Assembly: GCA_017538635.1 (NCBI GenBank)
Contig: JAFYIM010000412.1
Span: 1 to 8,108 of the forward strand
Length of the DNA: 8,108 nt
Direction of reading: 5' to 3'
Source of the DNA: a bacterium
Lineage (GTDB): Bacteria > UBA3054
The notes under the pieces were generated by a model. That model saw only the letters and a list, made by a program, of their open reading frames with translations. It ran no database searches and had not been told where the DNA came from. Numbering within the stretch: the first letter of the stretch is position 1; each line of letters starts with the position of its first letter. The position numbers and the translations under genes are program-made. Shown here one piece after another: positions 1-7,200 of this stretch.

Positions 1-1
1 C

Positions 2-2320
2 AGCCTCATCAACATGGCGATAGCCCGCGACGACGAAGGCAACGGCTACTATTCCCAGGGCGTCAACGAAATGCAGTACACCGGTTTCTTCCCCAGGGAC
101 TCCATGTATTTCAGCTGGTCCTGGCTCTTCGCGGGATTCCCCGAGGAAGGCAAGAAGGTCGCCACTTACTACGAGAAGACTCAGCATGACGACGGACGCT
201 TTTTCAACGACCAGGAAAACATCGGGCCCTACGCCATCCTCATGTGGTACTACAAGACGAAGGATTGGGAATACCTTGACAGGATGTGGCCCAGGCTCGT
301 CAAGAACTTCAACTACGTCACGAACGTCATAGCCAACGATCCCTTGAAACTGATGCCGGCCATGGGCCCCTACGACAACGAGGGCATCACCGGCCACTAC
401 ACAGCGCACAATTTTTACAATGCCAAAGCCTTTGAGATGATGGCCTCCTGCGCCAAGGAGCGCGGAGAGGAAGAAGAGTCGAAGAAATACCGCGCCTACG
501 CCGACAATTTCATTTCCAACATGATGTACCACGTCAACGTCGCCATCGCCACCAACGGCTTCATTCCTCCCGGCATCGATACGGGAAAGAGCGGCGCGCA
601 CTGGGGCAACATGGAGGCGAGTTATCCGACTTTCGTTATGGGAAGCCATGACGAGCGCGTCAAAAGGACCATAGACTACATCAGGAACGTGGACTGGAGC
701 GACGAAGGGCTTATCATGTTCAACGCCCTTGGCTGCAACTCGCTGCACCACTACAACACTATGAAGGCTTCTATGGCGGACCTTTACATGGGCCGCGACG
801 AAAACGTAATAAAGGACCTTTACGGAGTTTTGCTGCACACTTCCTCAACGCACGCTTTCTTCGAATTCTGCCTGGACCCCTGGAACAACCGCGACTTCGG
901 CGGCAACTTCTCGCCCCACGGCTGGGGCCATGTGAAATACGTCTCCCTTATCCGCAACATGCTGGTCAGGGAAGACGAAGTCAGCAACCTCTACCTCTTG
1001 TCCGCCGTGGCGCCCGCCTGGACGTTGCCTGGGAAAGAGATCGTGGCCAGGCGCTTCGACACGCAGTTCGGCAACGTCGATCTGGTCGCGAAGGGAACGC
1101 CCGAAGGCCTGAAAGTCGATATCAAGCTTGATTCTGAGGGCGGCGTCTGGGGCAAGCCGAGGAAAGTCTTCATCAAGGTCCCGTATTTCGCCTTGAGAGC
1201 GAGCGTTTCCGTGGACGGAAGGCCGGCCGCGATAGGCCCTGACAACTACGTTGAGATCCCGCTTTCTACCCGCGAAGTCATCATGGATTTCAAGCGCTCG
1301 CCCAAGCCGGTCGAGACTTACAATACGACCGTCAAGTGGTTCATCAGGGAATACGCCAAACACTTCGACAAATGGCGGAAGGAAAACGCTTTCACACCGC
1401 TCTGGGAATGCTTCCCGGAAAAGAGCCTGCAGACTTTCGACGAGCGCCAGATCAGGGACCAGCAATTGAAGAGCCAGGAAGGCTTGATGACCTTCCTGCC
1501 GATCCTTGCTTCCTCTACGGACAGCAACTGCGACTACAAGGCCCTGAACGACGGCATCGCCAACGACAATACGCCGAAATTCTGGCGCCCGGCTTCTGAT
1601 GATAAGGAGCCCTGGTTCGAATGCAACCTTGACGAGCCCACCCAGGCTTACTGCGTAAAACTTTTCGGCAACAACATCGCGGAAGCCAAAGCCAAAATTT
1701 ATGTGACGAAGGCGGACGGCGAAGAAATGCTGGTCGGCGACTCCGCCGCGCCGGAACTGCCTATACACGGAAAGCTTTTCGTCTGCACTTTCAAGCAAAC
1801 GCAGATAAAGAAAGTGAGAGTGACTTTCGAAGGCAAAGTGAACCGCATTTACGAATGCACGCTGCTGACGGAAAGAGACTGCTGGCACCAGGGCATCCCG
1901 AGGCTGCCCGGCAAAGTCGGCAACCTCGCCTATAACTGCCCGGTCTTCACCTCGCCTTCGGAAACTCCCACGGAATACCAGTTGGTGGATGGCGAAACGG
2001 ACTGCTCCGTCTCGATGTGGAGCGGCGCGCCGCCGCATCCGCAGTGGGCCATCATCGACCTCGGCGAAGAGACGGAATTCTCCAGGCTACACGCGTATTT
2101 CTTCCACGACGGCCAGCGCCGCTACAGCTACCGCTATCTTGTTTCGTCTGACCTGCACTCCTGGACGGAGATCGGCGGCAAGGATGACTGCCTCGCTGTC
2201 AAGGAAGGCGATGAGATAACGGTTGAGCCTGTCAAAGCCCGCTATGTTATGATCAGGATCGACAAGAACACCGACAACCCGGCCGGCCATGTGGCTGAAC
2301 TTGAGATCTATGCAAAATAG
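2..2320 (+). CDS. Six-hairpin-type glycosidase with two C-terminal F5/8C-like modules (5' end outside window)
   Basis: This is probably a glycoside hydrolase acting on plant or host glycans. The frame is open from base 2, so the true start lies upstream and the Met at 14 is likely internal. Numbering from that Met, residues 1-340 are rich in aromatic helices typical of an (alpha/alpha)6 barrel. Landmarks are FPRDS (26-30), GPYDNEG (118-124), HYTAHNFYNAKAF (128-140), HWGNMEASYP (196-205) and NFSPHGWGH (298-306). Residues 345-427 look like the beta-sandwich that often follows such barrels. About 490-620 and 636-767 each resemble an F5/8 type C (discoidin) jelly roll: EPWFECNLDEP then VRVTFEG in the first, PQWAIIDLGEE then ARYVMIRID in the second. 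These modules usually bind sugars. I cannot assign a CAZy family or catalytic residues; acidic candidates are D29, E123, E201 and E284. No terminator follows the stop, and the next promoter starts 13 bases later. Confidence 0.8.
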   Translation, partial: SLINMAIARDDEGNGYYSQGVNEMQYTGFFPRDSMYFSWSWLFAGFPEEGKKVATYYEKTQHDDGRFFNDQENIGPYAILMWYYKTKDWEYLDRMWPRLVKNFNYVTNVIANDPLKLMPAMGPYDNEGITGHYTAHNFYNAKAFEMMASCAKERGEEEESKKYRAYADNFISNMMYHVNVAIATNGFIPPGIDTGKSGAHWGNMEASYPTFVMGSHDERVKRTIDYIRNVDWSDEGLIMFNALGCNSLHHYNTMKASMADLYMGRDENVIKDLYGVLLHTSSTHAFFEFCLDPWNNRDFGGNFSPHGWGHVKYVSLIRNMLVREDEVSNLYLLSAVAPAWTLPGKEIVARRFDTQFGNVDLVAKGTPEGLKVDIKLDSEGGVWGKPRKVFIKVPYFALRASVSVDGRPAAIGPDNYVEIPLSTREVIMDFKRSPKPVETYNTTVKWFIREYAKHFDKWRKENAFTPLWECFPEKSLQTFDERQIRDQQLKSQEGLMTFLPILASSTDSNCDYKALNDGIANDNTPKFWRPASDDKEPWFECNLDEPTQAYCVKLFGNNIAEAKAKIYVTKADGEEMLVGDSAAPELPIHGKLFVCTFKQTQIKKVRVTFEGKVNRIYECTLLTERDCWHQGIPRLPGKVGNLAYNCPVFTSPSETPTEYQLVDGETDCSVSMWSGAPPHPQWAIIDLGEETEFSRLHAYFFHDGQRRYSYRYLVSSDLHSWTEIGGKDDCLAVKEGDEITVEPVKARYVMIRIDKNTDNPAGHVAELEIYAK

Positions 2321-2332
2321 GGAAGCGCTGCC

Positions 2333-2361
2333 TTGACTTTATTCCTGCCAAACCTTATAAT
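2333..2361 (+). promoter_or_regulatory. Sigma-70-type promoter of the perR operon
   Basis: The -35 TTGACT (2333-2338) and the perfect -10 TATAAT (2356-2361) are separated by 17 bp. Transcription would start near 2368, leaving a leader of about 21 nt before perR. The -10 coincides with a PerR-like half-site TTATAAT (2355-2361), so a bound repressor would block polymerase directly. Confidence 0.85.
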
Positions 2362-2380
2362 GAAAGTGATAATCATTCCT
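2362..2380 (+). promoter_or_regulatory. Fur/PerR-type operator over the transcription start
   Basis: The 19 bases match the classical Fur box (GATAATGATAATCATTATC) at 14 of 19 positions, counted by hand. The core at 2365-2377 is a 13-bp palindrome, AGTGAT-A-ATCATT, with one mismatch. It sits between the -10 and the perR start codon, the usual place for autoregulation. The left-overlapping TTATAAT is one half of the PerR consensus. The regulator is therefore probably the PerR encoded next door. Confidence 0.75.
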
Positions 2381-2388
2381 ATTTTGTT

Positions 2389-2754
2389 ATGAGCAGACAG
2401 AAAGAAGTCATACTTGGAGTTTTGCGCGCCCAGAGGTTCCATCCGACCGCTGACGAGATACTGATTAGAGCCAGGCAGAGGATGCCTGCCCTGGCTTTGG
2501 GCACGGTTTACCGCAACTTAAAGGCGCTTTGCGACGAGAAAAAGGTCCGCAGGATCCCGATGGAGGACGCTCCCGACCGCTACGATGGCTTTGTGGAGCC
2601 CCACGACCACCTTGTTTGCACTGTTTGCGGCAAGGTCTATGACGTACCGCCCCTGCAGAGCAAAGAGGCCTTAGAGGCGAAGCTGGCGACGCGCGTGGAC
2701 GGTTACGAACTGAAAGTCTATTTCACCTGCCCGAAGTGTCAGGCCAAAAACTGA
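2389..2754 (+). CDS. perR: Peroxide-responsive Fur-family repressor (PerR-like)
   Basis: This is a metal-dependent repressor that likely senses H2O2 by metal-catalysed oxidation and controls its own operon. The DNA-binding winged helix spans about 1-60, with HPTADEI (18-24) and GTVYRNL (39-44). The residues matching the Bacillus subtilis PerR regulatory metal site are all present: H18, D66, H72, H74 and D85. D85 matters because PerR has Asp there and Fur has Glu. Structural zinc would be held by C77/C80 (CTVC) and C114/C117 (CPKC). At 121 residues it is short for the family (usually 130-150); the N-terminal helix before the QR motif is nearly absent. No Shine-Dalgarno precedes the ATG, and the leader is only about 21 nt. 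The next gene's ribosome site overlaps its stop codon, indicating one transcript. A general Fur or a Zur is possible but less likely. Confidence 0.88.
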   Translation: MSRQKEVILGVLRAQRFHPTADEILIRARQRMPALALGTVYRNLKALCDEKKVRRIPMEDAPDRYDGFVEPHDHLVCTVCGKVYDVPPLQSKEALEAKLATRVDGYELKVYFTCPKCQAKN

Positions 2755-2761
2755 GGAACTT

Positions 2762-3376
2762 ATGCCCCTAGACCCCCTTGCCAAGATCACCTACGGTCTC
2801 TTCGTGGCCGCGACGAAGGACGGATCCGGCCGCGATGTCGGCTGCATCGTCAACACCGCCTGCCAGGTCACTGTCACGCCGACCATGGTCTCGCTTACGG
2901 TCAACAAAATGAACTACACCGCCGGCTCGATAGAAGCCAGCGGCGTCTTCACCATAAGCATGCTCGACATTACCGCCGATTTCGACCTGATCAAGAACTT
3001 CGGTTTCCAGAGCAGCAAGGACGCTGACAAGTTCAAAGGCTTTGAGACGGCGAGGGCCAAGAACGGCGTCGTTTACCTGACGAAGAATGTTTGCGCTTAC
3101 CTTGGCTGCAGCGTAAAGCAAGTCATAGACCTCGGAACGCATCTGATGTTCATAGGATTGGTCGAGGAGAGCGGTAACCTGTCCGAAACTGAGCCCTTGA
3201 GCTACGCTTATTACCACGCCAACATAAAGCCGAAGCCCGAACAGCCGAAAGGAGGGAAAAAAGTCTGGCGCTGCAAGATCTGCGGCTACATCTACGACGG
3301 CGAAAATCTGCCGCCCGACTTCATCTGCCCGCTGTGCAAGCACGGCGCCGCGGACTTCGAGCTTGTGGAAGTCTAA
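2762..3376 (+). CDS. hrb: High-molecular-weight rubredoxin: flavin reductase-rubredoxin fusion
   Basis: This is a cytoplasmic electron carrier. In the family (for example Moorella Hrb) it takes NAD(P)H electrons through FMN to a rubredoxin iron and donates them to flavodiiron proteins. Residues 1-155 form a flavin-reductase split barrel, starting with DPLAKITYGLFVAATK and containing a CIVNTACQVTVTP stretch (28-40). A proline/lysine linker (156-166) leads to the rubredoxin domain (167-204), whose iron ligands are C171, C174, C189 and C192. Only 14 residues lie between the two CxxC pairs, against roughly 30 in a classical rubredoxin, so the loop is of the short rubrerythrin type. The start is fixed by GAGGA (2753-2757), which overlaps the perR stop, giving tight translational coupling. 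No flavodiiron gene is visible, so rubrerythrin, encoded next, is the likely electron acceptor; that is inference. Confidence 0.9.
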   Translation: MPLDPLAKITYGLFVAATKDGSGRDVGCIVNTACQVTVTPTMVSLTVNKMNYTAGSIEASGVFTISMLDITADFDLIKNFGFQSSKDADKFKGFETARAKNGVVYLTKNVCAYLGCSVKQVIDLGTHLMFIGLVEESGNLSETEPLSYAYYHANIKPKPEQPKGGKKVWRCKICGYIYDGENLPPDFICPLCKHGAADFELVEV

Positions 3377-3400
3377 GATATTTACCTACTATAAACCAAA

Positions 3401-3408
3401 AAAGGAGA
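3401..3408 (+). promoter_or_regulatory. Strong ribosome binding site of rbr
   Basis: AAAGGAGA lies 4 nt upstream of ATG 3413. It contrasts with perR, which has no recognisable site, and suggests differential expression within one mRNA (little repressor, much rubrerythrin). Confidence 0.8.
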
Positions 3409-3412
3409 AATT

Positions 3413-3949
3413 ATGAATCTGAAAGGCACCAAAACTGAAGCCAACCTTCAGACTGCTTTCGCGGGCGAATCCCAGGCTCGCAACAAGTACACCTATTTCG
3501 CCTCCAAAGCGAAAAAGGACGGCTATGAACAGATCGCCAAGATCTTTTTGGAAACCGCTGAGAATGAAAAAGAGCACGCCAAGCTTTGGTATAAGCTTTT
3601 GAACGGCGGCATCGGCACCACGGAAGAGAATCTTCTGGCCGCCGCGGAAGGCGAGAATTTCGAATGGACCGACATGTACGCCACTTTCGCCAAGGAAGCG
3701 AGGGAAGAGGGCTTCGAAGCCATCGCCAAGCTCTTCGAGGGCGTCGCGGCCGTTGAAAAGGCTCATGAAGAACGCTATCGCAAGCTTCTTGCCAACGTTA
3801 AAGGCGGCCTGGTCTTCTCCAAAGACGGCGATATGGTCTGGGAATGCGCCAACTGCGGCCATCTGCATTTCGGCAAGCAGGCCCCGGAAGTCTGCCCGGT
3901 CTGCGCCCATCCTCAGGCTTACTTCAAGCTCAGGGCGGAAAACTATTGA
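3413..3949 (+). CDS. rbr: Rubrerythrin (peroxidase of anaerobes)
   Basis: Rubrerythrin reduces H2O2 to water in anaerobes, using electrons from a rubredoxin-type donor. The ferritin-like four-helix domain (about 1-130) has the diiron ligands: E19 in AFAGES, the pair E52-x-x-H55, E95 and E98, and E115-x-x-H118. The C-terminal rubredoxin domain (about 140-178) has C145, C148, C161 and C164, with 12 residues between the CxxC pairs, the rubrerythrin signature. The length of 178 residues is close to the family norm, and nothing is missing. A strong Shine-Dalgarno AAAGGAGA (3401-3408) lies 4 nt before the ATG, the best in the operon, so this is likely the most translated product. It sits 36 nt after hrb and is followed by a strong terminator. 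Confidence 0.97.
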   Translation: MNLKGTKTEANLQTAFAGESQARNKYTYFASKAKKDGYEQIAKIFLETAENEKEHAKLWYKLLNGGIGTTEENLLAAAEGENFEWTDMYATFAKEAREEGFEAIAKLFEGVAAVEKAHEERYRKLLANVKGGLVFSKDGDMVWECANCGHLHFGKQAPEVCPVCAHPQAYFKLRAENY

Positions 3950-3970
3950 TCCATTAAACAGTTTGAAACT

Positions 3971-4005
3971 AAATAAAGCCCGCCCAGCGCGGGCTTTATT
4001 TTTTT
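3971..4005 (+). terminator. Terminator of the perR-hrb-rbr operon
   Basis: A perfect 13-bp stem (3971-3983 with 3989-4001), whose core is GCCCGC/GCGGGC, encloses the 5-nt loop CCAGC and ends in a T run (3999-4005). It begins 21 nt after the rbr stop. The A-rich left side means it could also work on the minus strand. Confidence 0.93.
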
Positions 4006-4008
4006 GGC

Positions 4009-4041
4009 AAAAAAAGAGACAGGAAGCTCGCGCCTCCTGTC
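4009..4041 (-). terminator. Minus-strand terminator of the predicted small RNA
   Basis: Read on the minus strand, 4041-4018 folds into a 10-bp stem, GACAGGAGGC / GCTTCCTGTC, with one G-U pair. It is capped by a GCGA (GNRA) tetraloop and followed by TC and seven T (4015-4009). No minus-strand protein gene ends near it, so it implies a separate transcript. It stands back-to-back with the rbr terminator, with T runs only 3 nt apart. Confidence 0.8.
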
Positions 4042-4174
4042 GGGGGGATTTGTCTCGGTAAAGGATGCTGAGATAAGTAGAGAAAGTCCAACCGAGACTT
4101 GGGGGGATATATTTGCCGTAAACTTTAAAAAAGTGACGGTCTTCAAAATCAAATATACATTTTAATTTTGAATC
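4009..4174 (-). ncRNA. Predicted structured small RNA with two CCCCCC tracts (unknown family)
   Basis: I predict a transcript of about 166 nt on the minus strand; I do not recognise its family. From its 5' end: hairpin H1 (4172-4142), an 8-bp perfect A/U-rich stem TTCAAAAT/ATTTTGAA, further paired inside; hairpin H2 (4139-4116), CCGT/ACGG plus ACTTT/AAAGT; a single-stranded CCCCCC (4106-4101); hairpin H3, GTCTCGGT/ACCGAGAC (4098-4091 with 4059-4052), with a 31-nt pyrimidine-rich loop; a second CCCCCC (4047-4042); then the terminator hairpin. The predicted start falls two bases before H1, so promoter, fold and terminator agree. No reading frame here has a ribosome site. C-rich unpaired tracts resemble those of small RNAs that pair with G-rich Shine-Dalgarno sequences, as in RsaE/RoxS; that role is inference. 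It could instead be an unknown riboswitch-like or housekeeping RNA. Confidence 0.55.
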
Positions 4175-4180
4175 GGTAAC

Positions 4181-4209
4181 ATTTTATCACAACAATTATA
4201 CAAAATCAA
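4181..4209 (-). promoter_or_regulatory. Promoter P2 of the predicted small RNA
   Basis: On the minus strand, TTGATT (4209-4204) and TAAAAT (4186-4181) are 17 bp apart. The start would fall near 4174, just before the first hairpin of the RNA. The region is A/T-rich, so chance matches are possible; the agreement with the fold is the main support. Confidence 0.5.
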
Positions 4210-4223
4210 GAGGCAGTCCTCAA
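4195..4223 (-). promoter_or_regulatory. Alternative upstream promoter P1 of the predicted small RNA
   Basis: On the minus strand, TTGAGG (4223-4218) and a perfect TATAAT (4200-4195) are separated by 17 bp, giving a start near 4188. The first bases of the -35 are the end of the T run of the terminator at 4222-4253, so this promoter starts where the previous transcript ends. Confidence 0.5.
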
Positions 4224-4253
4224 AAAAAGACCTCCCTTGCGGGAGGTCTTTTT
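4222..4253 (-). terminator. Terminator of the PEP-CTERM gene
   Basis: On the minus strand a 13-bp stem (4253-4241 with 4236-4224), core GACCTCCC/GGGAGGTC, has a GCAA (GNRA) tetraloop and a seven-T tail (4228-4222). It starts 17 nt after the stop codon at 4271. The T-rich right arm would also serve on the plus strand, adding a barrier to read-through from the stress operon. Confidence 0.92.
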
Positions 4254-4270
4254 GCCGCAATAGTCGGTAC

Positions 4271-7200
4271 TTATCTCTGTTTTCTTGCGAAGGCCAGAGC
4301 CAGCAGCGCAAAAAGTCCAATGACCGCTGGTTCGGGGATCGCATCGTGCGGAACAAGCGCCACTGTTATATCCTTCATAAGGATGTTGGCGTTGTCGCGG
4401 TAGGACCAGAACTTGATGGTGGGCATTGCTTCGTTGGATAAGGCCTTTTCGCTGATGCCGTTGGGGTAATCAATGATCTGATTGGAGCCTTCCAAGTGGT
4501 ACTCGTTCTCGCCGAAGGTGAAAGCGTAGAAGCGTTTGTACTGGTAATCAACGAATTTGGTGCTGAAGCGCGTGTAATAGGTGAACCATTCGTTGTTGGG
4601 AACGGGAGCGGAGCTTTCCACGTTTTCCTGCCACCAGTTGGTATTCTGGATATCGGAAAGTTCGGGGAAGACGTTCAGCGTTCCGCCCGTTTCATCGAGA
4701 TAGAAGTAAAGCTCGTTCTGACGGTGCTCGTTGTCCTGGCTGATGAAGAAGGCCGCGTAAGGATGCTCATATTCGTCTTCCGGCAGATTCACGTAAGTGT
4801 CGGGTATGAGCATCTGCATACCCACCACGACGTCGTAATTCTCGGCTGATTCCGCCGGAGCGTTGACGTTCAGGAGGTATCCCGAGTATTTGCTCCAGTC
4901 GTTGGCGTTGATCATCCGGATGCACTTTTCATTGCTGTCCTTGGGATCAACTGACACCGCGGCGCAGTTGTGCAGCGTGACTCTATCCCAGCAGGCGTCC
5001 TGCTCGCTGAGTTCGTTGGTCACTTCTTCTTCGGTGACTTCGGAAAGCGCAAGGCTGTTGAGGTCGGAAGCGTAGAGGACGTAGCCGTTTTCGGCGCTGC
5101 CTGATTGCACGCCGATCGTAAGCATCTTCGTTTCGCCTTCGCTGCTGGTAAATTTGACGATGGCGCGGTGGAAGCCGTAGCCGATCTTGGAGCGGTCTAT
5201 TCTGACTGTCAGGGAATCGGAGCTGCCGACGGTTCCGGAGTACGAGCTGAGCTTCAGCCATTCGCTTCCCTGCAGCACCGCGGCAGTGTAAGTAAAAGCG
5301 CGGCCGCCGGCGTTCAGGATGTTGATAGTCGTGCCGTTCTCCGTATAGGGTATGGGGTTGGCTAGGCACCTTATGTCCATGACGCCGGGCTTGGAGGCGT
5401 CCTTGGGTTCCAATCCGATGTAGAGATCATCAACGTAGAAGGGCTGATGTTCGCCGTTAGAGAAAATATAGAAGCGGAATTCGTTGAAGAAATCGTACTT
5501 GTCGCCGATGTTGATTGGTTCGCTGCACTCAACGGTGTTTTCGCCCAAGGTCAGGGACAGCAGGCGCTTGTTCAAGGGATCGCCGTTGTAGGTGTAGGCA
5601 AGCTCGAACCATTCGCCCACCGGCACGGTCACGCCGGCGAGAGGATTGTTGCTGCAGTTCCTGGTGTCCACGCCGACGCTGTCATTATTGACTACCAGTC
5701 CGTATTCGCCCTGGGGGTGGGAGAGGTCTGTGCCGGTGATGAAGAAGGGGCCTGTGGCGCCGGCGGGGAATTTCAGCTTCATTCTGACGACGTAATTGTA
5801 GTTGGCGGAGGAGCCCACGGGTGCCTTGCAGATGGCGTGGAGCTGCTGGTCGCTGCCCACGACTTCCAGGCAGGAGCCTTCGGCGTCAACGACCACGCGG
5901 CCTTCGGCGCCGCCGGTCCAGGCGGGATCGCTGTTTTTGATATTGCCAGGCTCCATGTAGTCGAAATCATTGAAATACAGCGTGGCGCCGGTCTCGTCGC
6001 TTGACTGCACGAAGTAATTCACGACCTTCGTCTCTCCGGCGCCCGTCACGGTCACTTGCCCGAAACCGTAGGAATTGCCCAGGTCGCCCCGCGCTATATC
6101 CAGGTTGTATTTTTTGGAGCCGCTGCCGATGATAGTGTCTTCCAATATGCCGGTCTCTTCGTCGGCTTCCCTGATCGAGAGCCACCCTCCGCCTGTGGTC
6201 ACTTCCGCCCGGAAGGGGAGGTTGCCGGTCCCACTGTTCATGACGGTTAGATACGAGGAGTTTTCATCCAGGAAGACCTGGCCGCCTTTGCTGACTTCCA
6301 GTTCCGGTCCCACGTCGGGCCGCGCCACGGAATCAATGACGAGATCTTTGACATAAATTGGCGCGCTCTCAGCCTCGCACCAGCCGAAGAAGCGGAACCA
6401 GTTGAAATAATCGTTGTTCCCGGAGGCGTTTGGAAGGAGGTAATTTAAGTTGGATACCACATCCCCGAAGGTGATGGAGATCAGCCGGCAGTTGTCAGGT
6501 TGGTAGTTGAAGACGTAAGATACGTCGAACCACTCGTCCAGGGGACAAACGTTGCCCATGTGCGTAAAGGTAACGCCGCCACTTTCCTCATTGTAAACCA
6601 TGGGCAATTCCTGGTTGATGACTTCGCTGCCGCTTACAGTGGCGGTGGAGCCCAGGTTGTACTTGCTGTATTTTTCACAGCCGCTGGGGATGTATCCCTT
6701 AAACGAGACGCGGTAGTTGTAGGAGTCGCAAGTGCCTCTCTTGGTGTCGCACTTAACATGGAAGGCGTTGTAGGTCTTATAATTGATCTGGAGGGCTTTT
6801 TCGCCGTCCATTTCTACGATGGGCGAATTGTCGGGGGAGCCGTAGCCGTTGCGCCAGGCGGGATCGACGGTTCTGATGTCTTTTCCGGTCTCGAACTGAT
6901 CGAAGTGGCTTCTATAGTAGGTGTAGCCTTCGCCCTCCACGCCTGACTGGATGAAGAGGGGATAACTCGCTTCTATGGAGCCGCAGGTGCATTTTATTTC
7001 GGCCATATAATAGTCGTTGCCCATTTCAGCGCGGTCAACGGTGACGTTCAGAGTGGTGGAGGCGCCGCCCACCAAAGTTTTCACGAAGCTCTCTTGCCCG
7101 TTGATCTTTACGAAGGCGGAGTCGCTCGTTACGGTCACTTCGCCGGGCTCTTTGCCTTCGTTGATGAGCCTTATAGCGGCGGAATCGCTTCCAAGCGAAA

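Noticed and set aside
845..2038. 397-residue open frame on the minus strand inside the glycosidase gene
   Set aside because: It lies fully antisense to a well-supported gene, has Arg/Val/Ala/Phe-rich composition with no recognisable domain, and is explained by the strong third-position G/C bias of the sense gene.
2321..2334. Possible terminator after the glycosidase (GGAAGCGCTGCC)
   Set aside because: Imperfect palindrome without a loop or T run.
2768..3343. 191-residue minus-strand frame opposite hrb
   Set aside because: The sense strand encodes a clear flavin reductase-rubredoxin fusion; the antisense frame has no domain.
3363..3392. Possible internal promoter before rbr (TTGTGG, 18 bp, TACTAT)
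   Set aside because: The -35 is weak and lies in the hrb coding end; the short gap fits co-transcription. An internal promoter is possible but not supported.
4052..4098. Resemblance of the third small-RNA hairpin loop to TPP riboswitch (CTGAGA on the plus strand) or hammerhead cores
   Set aside because: Only one short motif is present, on the strand opposite to the predicted RNA; the other conserved elements are missing and no gene follows to be regulated.
3943..4152. 69-residue minus-strand frame crossing the small RNA and the rbr terminator
   Set aside because: It needs a TTG start with no ribosome site, runs through two terminators, and resembles no protein; a structured RNA explains the region better.
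5447..6004. 185-residue plus-strand frame inside the PEP-CTERM gene (with others at 4496, 6500 and 7298)
   Set aside because: Val/Ala/Gly-rich shadow frames antisense to the repeat protein; no ribosome sites or domains.
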